From positions 1-30,657 of the IMG/VR virus record IMGVR_UViG_3300022905_000043: DNA of 30,657 bases, one strand, 5' to 3'. The notes under the pieces are model-generated. The model saw nothing but the letters and a program-made list of their open reading frames with translations, ran no database searches and had not been told where the DNA came from. This DNA comes from a virus. This document shows, in pieces, positions 7,836 through 14,971 of this stretch (position 1 is the stretch's first letter; every line of letters begins with the position of its first letter). The translations under genes were made by a program, and so were the position numbers.

Positions 7836-9610
7836 TAAAAATTAAAAATATAACAGTTAAAAACTTTATGAGTGTAGGTAATCAAACTCAAGCAATTGAT
7901 TTTGACAAAGGAGAACTTACACTAGTGCTAGGTGAAAATCTAGACTTAGGCGGAGACGATAGCGGTTCCAGAAACGGCACTGGTAAAACAACTATCGTCA
8001 ATGCACTAAGTTATGCAATTTACGGCAATGCACTTACTAATATTAAGCGAGATAATCTTATTAACAAGATTAATGGCAAAGGAATGTTAGTTAGTATTGA
8101 CTTTGAAAAGAATGGCGTTGATTATTCTATTCATAGAGGACGTAAACCAAATATTCTTAAATTTGTAGTTAACGGCACAGAACAAGATCCTAGTGATCTT
8201 AATGAAGCGCAAGGCGACAGTAGAGAAACACAAAAGTCAATTGAAGACTTGTTTGGTATGAGCCACGATATGTTCAAGCATATTCTAGCACTTAACACTT
8301 ACACAGAGCCGTTCTTAAGTATGAAGAATAATGACCAACGTAACATTATTGAGCAGTTGCTAGGTATTACTATGCTTTCTGAGAAAGCAGATCAACTTAA
8401 AGAAAAAATGCGCATTAATAGAGATGCAATAAATGCAGAGAACACAAGAATAGAAACTGTAAAAGCATCTAATGAAAGAATACAAGCAAACATCGAAAGT
8501 TTAGAACGCAAACAAAAGATGTGGGAAGATACTAAACTTACAAATATTACAGAACTAGAAGCAGGAATTGCTAAACTAGAAAAGATTGACATTGAAGCAG
8601 AGATTGAAGCACACAAATGTTGGGAAGCATTTAATGATAAGAAACGTTCGTTGGAAGAAGCACAACGTTGGATGGCAAATATTACTGCTGACAATCAAAA
8701 ACAAGAAAAAGTAATTAATAAACTAGACAAAGAAATTGCTGATCTTAAAGATCACAAGTGTTATGCTTGTGGACAAGAATTACACGATGACAAACAAGAC
8801 GAAATACTGAAAAGTAAAGAAGCATTGCTACAAGAAGCAGCACAACAAATAGTGTCAAATGAAACACAGTATCAAGAACACGCAAAAGTAGTTGCTGATA
8901 TCGGTGAACTAGAAGCGTGTCCTACAACACAATATGATAGTGTTGAAGAAGCATACAATCATCGTAACACAGTTGAAAGTTTACAGAAAGAATTAGAACA
9001 AAAGAAGGCAGAAGAAAATCCATATCTTGAACAGATTGATGATTTAAAAGAAACTGCATTACAAGAAGTAAGTTTTGAAGAACTTAATGATCTAAGCAAA
9101 GTAAAAGATCATATGGATTTCTTATACAAACTTCTTACAAACAAAGATAGTTTTGTTCGTAAAAAGATTATTGAACAGAACTTAGCATATCTAAATCAAC
9201 GCTTAACTTACTACTTGGCAAAGGTAGGATTACCGCACATTGTAGAGTTTCAGAACGATTTAACGGTGGTTATTACACAACTAGGACAGGACTTAGACTT
9301 CGATAACCTCAGTAGAGGTGAGCGAAATAGACTCATTTTAAGTCTAAGTTGGGCATTTAGAGACGTTTGGGAATCATTATATCACGGCATTAATTTATTG
9401 TTTATTGATGAACTTGTTGATAGTGGTATGGATAGTGCTGGTGTAGAAAGTAGTATTAGTATTCTTAAGAAAATGACACGTGAACGTAACAAAAATGTAT
9501 TTTTGATCTCGCATAGAGATGATTTAGCAGGTCGTGTTAATCACGTATTGAAAGTTATTAAAGAGAACGGCTTTACAAGTTACTCAAATGATGTAGAGAT
9601 TGTGCAATGA
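7832..9610 (+). CDS. 46: gp46 recombination nuclease subunit (Rad50/SbcC-like ATPase)
   Basis: This 592-aa SMC-like ATPase carries a Walker A loop (GSRNGTGKTT, residues 45-54), long heptad-rich coiled-coil arms on both sides of a zinc hook (CYACGQ, near 308-313), an ABC signature (NLSRGERNRL, near 490) and a Walker B (LLFIDELVDSGMD, near 525) followed by an ISHRDD D/H-loop. It pairs with gp47 for DNA end processing. The N-terminal loop before Walker A has an acidic insertion (LGGDDSG). It begins inside the gp47 stop codon and its own stop (ATGA) overlaps the start of the oxygenase gene, so all three form one translational unit. Confidence 0.95.
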   Translation: MIKIKNITVKNFMSVGNQTQAIDFDKGELTLVLGENLDLGGDDSGSRNGTGKTTIVNALSYAIYGNALTNIKRDNLINKINGKGMLVSIDFEKNGVDYSIHRGRKPNILKFVVNGTEQDPSDLNEAQGDSRETQKSIEDLFGMSHDMFKHILALNTYTEPFLSMKNNDQRNIIEQLLGITMLSEKADQLKEKMRINRDAINAENTRIETVKASNERIQANIESLERKQKMWEDTKLTNITELEAGIAKLEKIDIEAEIEAHKCWEAFNDKKRSLEEAQRWMANITADNQKQEKVINKLDKEIADLKDHKCYACGQELHDDKQDEILKSKEALLQEAAQQIVSNETQYQEHAKVVADIGELEACPTTQYDSVEEAYNHRNTVESLQKELEQKKAEENPYLEQIDDLKETALQEVSFEELNDLSKVKDHMDFLYKLLTNKDSFVRKKIIEQNLAYLNQRLTYYLAKVGLPHIVEFQNDLTVVITQLGQDLDFDNLSRGERNRLILSLSWAFRDVWESLYHGINLLFIDELVDSGMDSAGVESSISILKKMTRERNKNVFLISHRDDLAGRVNHVLKVIKENGFTSYSNDVEIVQ

Positions 9611-10155
9611 AGGTAAGTTACTTTTGTTCACCAGATGCACACCCACAAGAACAACTACCACAACTGGTTGAAACGTTCAAAAGCAAGATTGTAAATGATG
9701 GATTTGACGAACCTGCTGACGGTGTTAAGAAAACAAGTCGTGTAGGTGTAATGCAATATGGTGAATTGAAACAAGATGTAGATAGAATTGTAAACATTGT
9801 TTACGATATTAACAAATACAACTTTGGATTTGATTTGTATCAACCAAATAACTTCACTACAATGCTTTACAATGAATATGATGCATACTACAAAGGCGAA
9901 TATAGTTGGCACGGCGACGGTGTATTAGAAGAACAGTATGATATTAAGTTAACTGCCCTATTAAACTGTAGCGACACAGAATATGAAGGCGGAGAATTCA
10001 AACTTTTTATAAATGGAGAGTGGCCAATTCCAGAATTTAACAAACCAGGATCACTTTTAGTGTTTCCTAGTTGGATACAGCATAAAGTAACTCCAGTAAC
10101 TTCTGGTATTAGGAAGTCAATGGCATTATTTTTTACAGGCCCAAATTTAAGATGA
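9607..10155 (+). CDS. 2-oxoglutarate/Fe(II)-dependent oxygenase
   Basis: The 182-aa protein has the double-stranded beta-helix signature of 2OG-Fe(II) oxygenases: the iron-binding HxD is H102-G-D104 in SWHGDG, the distal histidine is H159 in WIQHKVTPV, and the 2-oxoglutarate-binding arginine is R169 ten residues later. YEGGEF (126-131) and PGSLLVFPSW also fit PKHD-type hydroxylases. Such genes are common in marine T4-like phages, but the substrate is unknown; protein, nucleic-acid or small-molecule hydroxylation are all possible. It is translationally coupled to gp46 upstream and to the small basic protein downstream, which suggests a role during DNA metabolism rather than in the virion. Confidence 0.85.
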   Translation: MKVSYFCSPDAHPQEQLPQLVETFKSKIVNDGFDEPADGVKKTSRVGVMQYGELKQDVDRIVNIVYDINKYNFGFDLYQPNNFTTMLYNEYDAYYKGEYSWHGDGVLEEQYDIKLTALLNCSDTEYEGGEFKLFINGEWPIPEFNKPGSLLVFPSWIQHKVTPVTSGIRKSMALFFTGPNLR

Positions 10156-10409
10156 GTACAGACAGTCACGACGAAATGATTGAAGCGTTTCAAAACTACT
10201 TTAAGTGGCAAGATCGGTTTGAATATAAAGGAAGTGACGAAGCAGGCATTAAGGCAAGATTTTGGTTATCAGAAATTAGGCGACACGCAAGTATAAGACG
10301 TAACGAAATACAATCAAAGAGGCAAGATCGTAAACAAGCCAGAAAAGGCAAGGTAGGAAGACCATCAAAAGTAAGTAAGAGTGATGGAGAATCCGAGTTG
10401 GACATTTAA
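10152..10409 (+). CDS. small basic protein of unknown function (85 aa)
   Basis: The start overlaps the oxygenase stop (ATGA). The N-terminal half is amphipathic helical with an aromatic motif (FQNYFKWQDRFEYKG). The middle is very rich in Arg, Lys and Gln (EIRRHASIRRNEI, then KRQDRKQARKG), followed by VGRPSK, which resembles an AT-hook core, and an acidic end. A nucleic-acid-binding helper of the recombination operon is plausible. I cannot name a family; I have the impression that similar small proteins occur near gp46 in marine myoviruses, which a search would test. Confidence 0.7.
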   Translation: MSTDSHDEMIEAFQNYFKWQDRFEYKGSDEAGIKARFWLSEIRRHASIRRNEIQSKRQDRKQARKGKVGRPSKVSKSDGESELDI

Positions 10410-10833
10410 TAACAAACCCCTAGATAGTATTCCTGACGAATATGAAGGGTTTGTATACCTAATTACCAACAAGACCAACAATAAAAAATACATAGGCAAA
10501 AAACTAGCCAAGTTTAAAACTACAAAGCCACCACTAAAAGGCAAAAAAAACAAGAGACGCGGATACAAAGAAAGTGATTGGAAGGACTATTGGGGTTCGT
10601 CTGATAAACTTCAAGCAGATGTAGACGCATTAGGGCCACAAAATTTTACTAGAGAAATATTATACCTATGTACAGGCAGGGGCGAAATGTCCTATCTCGA
10701 GGCTAGAGAACAATTTGACCGTAGAGTATTAGAATCAGAAGAGTACTATAACGGAATTATCAACGTTAGAGTAGGCGGTTCAGACAAACTACGGCAGGCA
10801 CTTCTAGAACGACACATCAAAAACAAGGCTTAA
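10384..10833 (+). CDS. GIY-YIG-type endonuclease
   Basis: With the ATG at 10384 (a GTG lies just before) the product is 149 aa. It has the GIY-YIG core near the N-terminus: GFVYLITN at 22-29 and KKYIGKK at 34-40. A basic loop (KGKKNKRRGYKESDW) follows, then YWGSSDKLQADV and a Glu-containing helix (MSYLEAREQF) that would supply the metal-binding glutamate. T4-like phages carry free-standing GIY-YIG (Seg/Hef-like) homing nucleases and repair-type nucleases; size and compactness fit a single catalytic domain without an obvious DNA-binding extension. It overlaps the preceding small gene by 26 bases and ends the recombination operon. Confidence 0.8.
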   Translation: MENPSWTFNNKPLDSIPDEYEGFVYLITNKTNNKKYIGKKLAKFKTTKPPLKGKKNKRRGYKESDWKDYWGSSDKLQADVDALGPQNFTREILYLCTGRGEMSYLEAREQFDRRVLESEEYYNGIINVRVGGSDKLRQALLERHIKNKA

Positions 10834-10854
10834 TCAATTTTACATAGCAACAAA

Positions 10855-11285
10855 GTTTGGTCGGGGATGCTCGACTCGTCTTGAGGAACGGTGAAATACC
10901 CGGTTCAGATACTGGCGTGTTGCAAGGACAATGCTAACTTAGGCATAAAAGATGTGGCGCTGTGAAAAAGATACAACCACAAAGCAAGTAATTTCGACTG
11001 TTAGGGATTAACTGCTTTCCGCGGATATTGCGAATGCTGAAGTAGGGGGTTGACGGTCTGCCGCCTCCGTACATATTATATGTAATCTTCTTTAACAGGT
11101 GTGGCGACGATAACTCAGATGATGTTATCCACACTTATTCGTCCGGCAACGGGCGAATTGTGGCTCAAATATCTAGATGATGCTAAAAAATTACTTCGTA
11201 ATTTAAATAATACAACTACACAAACGTTTAGGGAAGAAAAAGCGTTGAGCGTTAGCGAAAACGCTAGAGATCTTTAGATCTCTTT
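10855..11285 (+). ncRNA. candidate structured noncoding RNA of unknown family
   Basis: The stretch 10834-11346 holds no plausible gene. Compared with its neighbours it is richer in G+C and dense in inverted repeats: CCGGT/ACTGG at 10900-10915; AAAGCA/TGCTTT at 10981-11018 enclosing GTTA/TAAC at 11000-11012; GGGGG/CCTCC at 11045-11068 enclosing CGG/CCG; TACATA/TATGTA at 11070-11084; GATAAC/GTTATC at 11109-11129; a 14-bp bulged stem at 11129-11163 capped by a GCAA tetraloop; AAATTAC/GTAATTT at 11188-11204; AGCGTT/AACGCT at 11248-11265; and an 8-bp palindromic hairpin at 11266-11283. Boundaries, strand and promoter are uncertain. I assign plus strand because the GNRA loop and the flanking genes read that way. 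I could not match it to tmRNA, RNase P RNA, SRP RNA or a group I intron. Confidence 0.5.
11266..11283 (+). terminator. possible weak terminator hairpin
   Basis: AGAGATCT, two bases, then AGATCTCT form a perfect 8-bp hairpin just after the 6-bp hairpin at 11248-11265. The following bases (TTAAACG) are not a proper U-tract, so efficient intrinsic termination is doubtful. It may instead be the 3' end stabiliser of the RNA above. Confidence 0.3.
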
Positions 11286-11300
11286 AAACGATTGATTAGA

Positions 11301-11308
11301 AATAAATA
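11301..11308 (+). promoter_or_regulatory. late promoter before the 305-aa gene
   Basis: AATAAATA matches the late core; with T4 spacing transcription would start at A11314 and give a leader of about 33 nt, with GAGAG as the likely ribosome site before the ATG at 11347. Confidence 0.6.
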
Positions 11309-11346
11309 ACACTAAGTAAAAGTATAGCACTTACGAGAGAATTATA

Positions 11347-12264
11347 ATGCGTCTTAATGAGATTTTAGTAGAAACAGATCGTCTAGATGAAAAACCCAAG
11401 GGCTTTTTATCCACGATTAAAGACAAGGCACTTGCAAAAGTAGGCAGTGACAAAGCAGCAGGACGTCTTGAACTTGGCAAAGAAGCCAACTTAATGAAAA
11501 AAGAATTTATGAAGTACCTAGGAACTCAAGATAAGGGTGAAGGTGCAACGCCTGATATGGTACTAAACTGGCTTGCTAAAAATGGTTATCCTACAGATAG
11601 TGCTAAAGAAGCAATGAAAAAGGTTACAACAGGTGCTAAAGTAGGCTCCGCTTTAGGAAAAGCGGCGGCTGCGCCGGTTAAGGCCGTTGGCGCTCTTGGC
11701 AAAGGTATTGCAGCAGCAGGAAGTGCAGTTGCAGGTGCCGCTGCTAACCTTAAGAAAACAAATACAGATAATAAAGCAGATGCAACACAACAACCAGCAG
11801 ATGCACAGAAAACTGCGCCTAATACAGACGCTAATACACAGAAAACTGCGCCTCAGGGTGCAACAACTACTGCACCAACTACAACAGAACCTGATCCTAA
11901 AGACGCCGTAAATGTAAAAAGTATGGGCAAAAAGAAAATTGTACCACCAAGTGGTAACAAGGCTGTAGTAAATCAAAGCATAGATTTTTCAAATGTAGGT
12001 ACACTGATGGAAGGACTGTCAAGTGGACAACTTGACGATGTATTTTATGCAGCAGTGCAAGATGCTATTGCACGTGATCAAGGTGGACAAGCAAAAACTT
12101 CTGATACTAGTTTTGACGGACAAGCAGCGTCAGGTGGACTAGCAGGATTTGCTAAAGGTGCAGCCGCAGGTGCTATGGGTGCTAAAATGATTCCAGCGGA
12201 TATACAAAAACAACTAGACACACTTACGCCAAGACAGAAAATTGAACTAGGAAAAATGCTATGA
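11347..12264 (+). CDS. late low-complexity protein, probably virion-associated (305 aa)
   Basis: No named family recognised. The order is: a helical N-terminal domain (residues 1-95, with a WLAKNGYPTDS motif near 78-88), an Ala/Gly-rich stretch (about 100-135) that could be membrane-active or flexible, a Thr/Gln/Asp/Pro low-complexity linker (about 137-190), and a C-terminal domain with LSSGQLDDVF near 224-233 and a closing LTPRQKIELGKML. A late promoter precedes it and its stop overlaps the start of the next gene (ATGA). The next protein shares its PTDS and LS-x-x-Q-I/L-x-x-x-F motifs, so the two are probably partners or diverged relatives. An ejected or internal virion protein is a reasonable guess from the composition, not proven. 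Confidence 0.7.
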   Translation: MRLNEILVETDRLDEKPKGFLSTIKDKALAKVGSDKAAGRLELGKEANLMKKEFMKYLGTQDKGEGATPDMVLNWLAKNGYPTDSAKEAMKKVTTGAKVGSALGKAAAAPVKAVGALGKGIAAAGSAVAGAAANLKKTNTDNKADATQQPADAQKTAPNTDANTQKTAPQGATTTAPTTTEPDPKDAVNVKSMGKKKIVPPSGNKAVVNQSIDFSNVGTLMEGLSSGQLDDVFYAAVQDAIARDQGGQAKTSDTSFDGQAASGGLAGFAKGAAAGAMGAKMIPADIQKQLDTLTPRQKIELGKML

Positions 12265-14738
12265 GACTAAGTCAACTGCAAAAAAGAACACTGATCAGTG
12301 AAGGTTGGAATGATCCTGCATTTACTTTATTTGAACAAAAGACTATTCAGCCTTGGGTAGCAGATGTTGAAAGATACGTTACTGAAGCAGCACTTTCAAA
12401 ACAGCAAATTACACAACTGTTTACCAGCATTGAAAAAGGTGCTGACGAAGCAGGCGACAACAGAACTGGTGTTGGTAAAGCAAAAGACATTGCAGGCTTA
12501 CCTGTTGAAGCACTTAAATGGATTGACGGAAAAATTAATGAACTGGGCAGAGCAGTTCAACAAGCAGGACCTGTTAAAAATGCAGATCAAAAATTTGATG
12601 AACTAAAAACAAAAATTGGTGCAAAAGATTCTAAAGTAGTAAACGCTGTGAAAGCAGTAAGTGATTGGGCAAAAGCCAATCCAGGCAAAGCAAGTATTGC
12701 TGTTGGTATTCTTACAGCAGCGGCTGCTATTGCAGGTGGACCATTAGGCGGTGCTGTTGCAGGTTTCCTTGCTAGAGCAACAAAAGATTTACTACAAGGT
12801 GAAAAACTATCAACAGCAGTTGGTAAGTCAGTTAAAACAGCAGCATATGGTGCTCTTGCTGGCGCAGCAATCCAAGGTATTACAGACAACATTATTGACA
12901 ACATTGCCGCAGGTAGTGAAGCAGAAGCAACTGCAATGATGGATGGTTTTGAAAAAGCCAACTTTACAGCAGCAGTGGACAAAGCAGTAGCAGATGCAGG
13001 ATTTGATTCGGGTGTACTTGACGGTGCTCAGAATTTAAAAATGTCAGGTAACATCAACGGCTTCTATTACAATTATGATTTAACAATGACTCCTGAGCAG
13101 GTAGCACAATATAAAGCATTATCAGATGCAGCAAACAGTGCAAAAACTTTTAGTCCAGAATATTATGAAGCAGCAGGTAAGTTACACGGATTCCTATCAA
13201 CAACACAAGATGCAAATGAAAGTTTAACAGCACTTGCAAAAACAGTTGGTGATATACCAAGAGATGCACTAACAAGTGATCAACTAGAACAAGCGATGGC
13301 TGTGCTTGATAATGCAGATGCAGCAATTGAAAAAATTATGGATGTAGGCGGACCTGTAGCCGCAGCAGCACAGGGTGCTTTACAAACAGTTGATGACAAC
13401 GCTAAGAACAAGCACAATGCAAAACCTGTAAGTCCAGAACAAAAAGCAGAACTAACTGGCGAAGCACCAGCACAAGAAAGCAAAACATACACAGGTACAA
13501 AACTTTCAGAAGGACAGATTTATTTACTGTTCAATAAAATTACACAAGTAAATGATCATATGCTAGAAAACAAGTTGATGTTTGAAAGTGTATTTGATGC
13601 AGTGGCATATTATAATAGACAGACTATTAACGAAGCACCTGGAATTCTTAAAAAAGCAGCAGGCGCTATAGGTAAAGGTGTAGGTGCTATTAAACAAGCA
13701 GGTAGAAACTTAACTGCAAAAGTTACAGCAGACAAACTTATGAAGGCTTGGCAAAAAGCAGGTGAACCTACAGACTCAAACGAAATTGCAGACCAAGTTT
13801 TAAAACCAGCAGGTGTAGCAGATGATGTAATTAAAGGCACTTATGATGCAATGAAGATTGAACTTCCAACTGCACAAGAGCCAGCCGCTGATGCTGCACA
13901 AGATACAAGTGCAACTGACACTGCAACTGATGCAGGTGCTACAGATACAGCAACTGACACAGCGACAGATACAGCAACTGATGCAGGCGCTACAGATACT
14001 GATGCGCCAACTGATGATGCAGCAGCAACAGGGGATACTGCTACAACAAGTGCCACTCCAACAACAGGTGGTACTACATCAAGTAAAGATGAAAGATACT
14101 ATCTACAGAAAAATACAAAAGACGAAACAAAAGTAGACATTATTGATAAGCAAACTAGTAAGCCTATTAAGGATGGCGTAGGACTTGCTCCTGAAAAAGC
14201 AGAACCTATGAGTGATAAAATGAATAAAGAAGCAGGTAAGTTTGAACCACAAGAAGGTGATAAATTTATTATGCAACCAAATGCACAAAATCCAAAAACC
14301 TATGACGTTTTGGACACACAGACAGATCAACCTGTTGAAAAAGGTGAAGCATTACAACCTGGTGAAGCAGAAGAACTACGTGACAAATTGAATACTCAAG
14401 CAACTACTTCAACTACTAGCACTACAACATCAAAAGATGGCGCAACAGACGCGAATACAGCGTCAACAGCAGGTGATCAAGGTGCTGATGCTACAACTAC
14501 ACCACAAGATGCAGAAACACCAGCACAAGACGCTACAAGCACAGATACACAACCAGATGCAGCAGCCAATCCAGGCGAAGAGCCGTACGCTGCTCCTGAT
14601 AGAACACAAGGACAGAAAGATTATAATCCTACCCAAAAGACACCGGCAGCACCGGTTAATATGGGAGATTTGGTTGTGCAGATTAAGAAACTAAAACCAG
14701 AAGTACAAGCAATTATTAAGAAAGAACTTGCCGCTTAG
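12261..14738 (+). CDS. large modular low-complexity protein, probably virion-associated (825 aa)
   Basis: No named family recognised. Visible parts: LSKQQITQLF at residues 45-54; a hydrophobic Ala/Gly segment about 143-175 (SIAVGILTAAAAIAGG) that could cross or insert in a membrane; a second Ala-rich helix near 190-210; a second copy of the first motif (LSEGQIYLLF) near 415-424; a KAWQKAGEPTDS segment near 495; a Thr/Asp/Ala repeat region about 545-605; then two copies of a module of about 50 residues beginning at 610 and 666 (YYLQKNTKDETKVDIID and FIMQPNAQNPKTYDVLD); and a final low-complexity linker before a short helical end. It overlaps the preceding gene by 4 bases and meets the gp26 extension tail to tail, the stop codons overlapping. 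A pilot/ejection role is inference. Confidence 0.7.
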   Translation: MRLSQLQKRTLISEGWNDPAFTLFEQKTIQPWVADVERYVTEAALSKQQITQLFTSIEKGADEAGDNRTGVGKAKDIAGLPVEALKWIDGKINELGRAVQQAGPVKNADQKFDELKTKIGAKDSKVVNAVKAVSDWAKANPGKASIAVGILTAAAAIAGGPLGGAVAGFLARATKDLLQGEKLSTAVGKSVKTAAYGALAGAAIQGITDNIIDNIAAGSEAEATAMMDGFEKANFTAAVDKAVADAGFDSGVLDGAQNLKMSGNINGFYYNYDLTMTPEQVAQYKALSDAANSAKTFSPEYYEAAGKLHGFLSTTQDANESLTALAKTVGDIPRDALTSDQLEQAMAVLDNADAAIEKIMDVGGPVAAAAQGALQTVDDNAKNKHNAKPVSPEQKAELTGEAPAQESKTYTGTKLSEGQIYLLFNKITQVNDHMLENKLMFESVFDAVAYYNRQTINEAPGILKKAAGAIGKGVGAIKQAGRNLTAKVTADKLMKAWQKAGEPTDSNEIADQVLKPAGVADDVIKGTYDAMKIELPTAQEPAADAAQDTSATDTATDAGATDTATDTATDTATDAGATDTDAPTDDAAATGDTATTSATPTTGGTTSSKDERYYLQKNTKDETKVDIIDKQTSKPIKDGVGLAPEKAEPMSDKMNKEAGKFEPQEGDKFIMQPNAQNPKTYDVLDTQTDQPVEKGEALQPGEAEELRDKLNTQATTSTTSTTTSKDGATDANTASTAGDQGADATTTPQDAETPAQDATSTDTQPDAAANPGEEPYAAPDRTQGQKDYNPTQKTPAAPVNMGDLVVQIKKLKPEVQAIIKKELAA
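13923..14000 (+). repeat. in-frame tandem-like repeat coding Thr-Asp-Ala
   Basis: A block starting GCAACTGATGCAGG and running on to GCTACAGATAC occurs at 13923 and again 51 bases later at 13974, with shorter ACAGATACAGCAACTG units between. The spacing is a multiple of three, so the frame is kept. It encodes the flexible Thr/Asp/Ala linker of the 825-aa protein and could expand or shrink by slippage. Confidence 0.7.
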
Positions 14739-14965
14739 AAAAACGGCAGTTTGGTTTTCTTTGTAGTTTCTAAATTATCTTTGATAATATCGTTGATTAT
14801 TTCACGTTCTTCAAAAGACATATTCGCAAGTTCACTGTAAGAAAGACCTCTCATATACCAACACATTTTAAGAAGTTCTCTCTTCAGATTCCTCGCCTCT
14901 TTATCTAGTTTTTCGGCTTCACGCAAAATCTCAGGACGAGAAAGGGTTAAGATTTTGCTCCGAAA
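14735..14965 (-). CDS. -1 frame extension of gp26 (predicted frameshift-only domain)
   Basis: A 76-codon open frame, one base back from gp26, takes over at the slippery site and ends at the TAA at 14735. If used, the fusion would be about 378 aa. The extension is helical: ILREAEKLDKEARNLKRELL, then MCWYMRGLSYSELANMSFEE and a tail ending TKLPFF. It has no credible start of its own: the only upstream ATG in frame (15011-15013) is deep inside gp26 without a good ribosome site, and the first internal ATG would discard the first helix. Its stop overlaps the convergent 825-aa gene's stop by two bases. Short helical extensions of this kind (lambda T, P2 E') bind the tape measure. That comparison is structural analogy, not sequence homology. 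Confidence 0.7.
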   Translation of the reverse strand, partial: FRSKILTLSRPEILREAEKLDKEARNLKRELLKMCWYMRGLSYSELANMSFEEREIINDIIKDNLETTKKTKLPFF

Positions 14966-14971
14966 AAATTT
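14923..14971 (-). promoter_or_regulatory. programmed -1 ribosomal frameshift signal in gp26
   Basis: On the minus strand the gp26 codons read GCA AAT TTT TTC, giving the X-XXY-YYZ heptamer A-AAT-TTT at 14971-14965. Six bases later begins GCAAAATCT (14958-14950), which pairs perfectly with AGATTTTGC (14931-14923). Two more pairs (one U-G, one A-U) extend the stem to 11 bp with a loop of about 14 nt. The gp26 stop codon lies in this hairpin. Heptamer, frame, spacer and stem all match the classical rules for -1 frameshifting. Confidence 0.75.

Noticed and set aside
10880-10980. Group I intron or RNase P RNA core
   Set aside because: GGTTCAGATACTGG and GAGGAACGG recall conserved core pieces, but the partner elements (P7 or P4 complement) are missing and the region does not interrupt a gene.
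11050-11079. Sigma70 promoter TTGACG-18-TATTAT inside the structured region
   Set aside because: Both boxes are parts of stable hairpins and the spacing is long; the RNA-structure explanation covers them, so I do not list it as a promoter.
10855-11204. tmRNA (one-piece or permuted two-piece)
   Set aside because: GGGGATGCTCGAC looks like a tmRNA 5' end, but no complementary acceptor strand, no GGTTCRANTCC T-arm and no convincing tag reading frame ending in Ala-Ala could be found nearby.
12587-14056. Long minus-strand open frames opposite the 825-aa gene
   Set aside because: They are Ser/Ala/Val-rich shadows produced by the GCA/ACA-rich plus-strand codons and have no ribosome sites or family resemblance.
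13923-14060. CRISPR-like or noncoding tandem repeats
   Set aside because: Repeat spacing is a multiple of three and stays in frame with a Thr/Asp/Ala linker; no spacers of uniform length.
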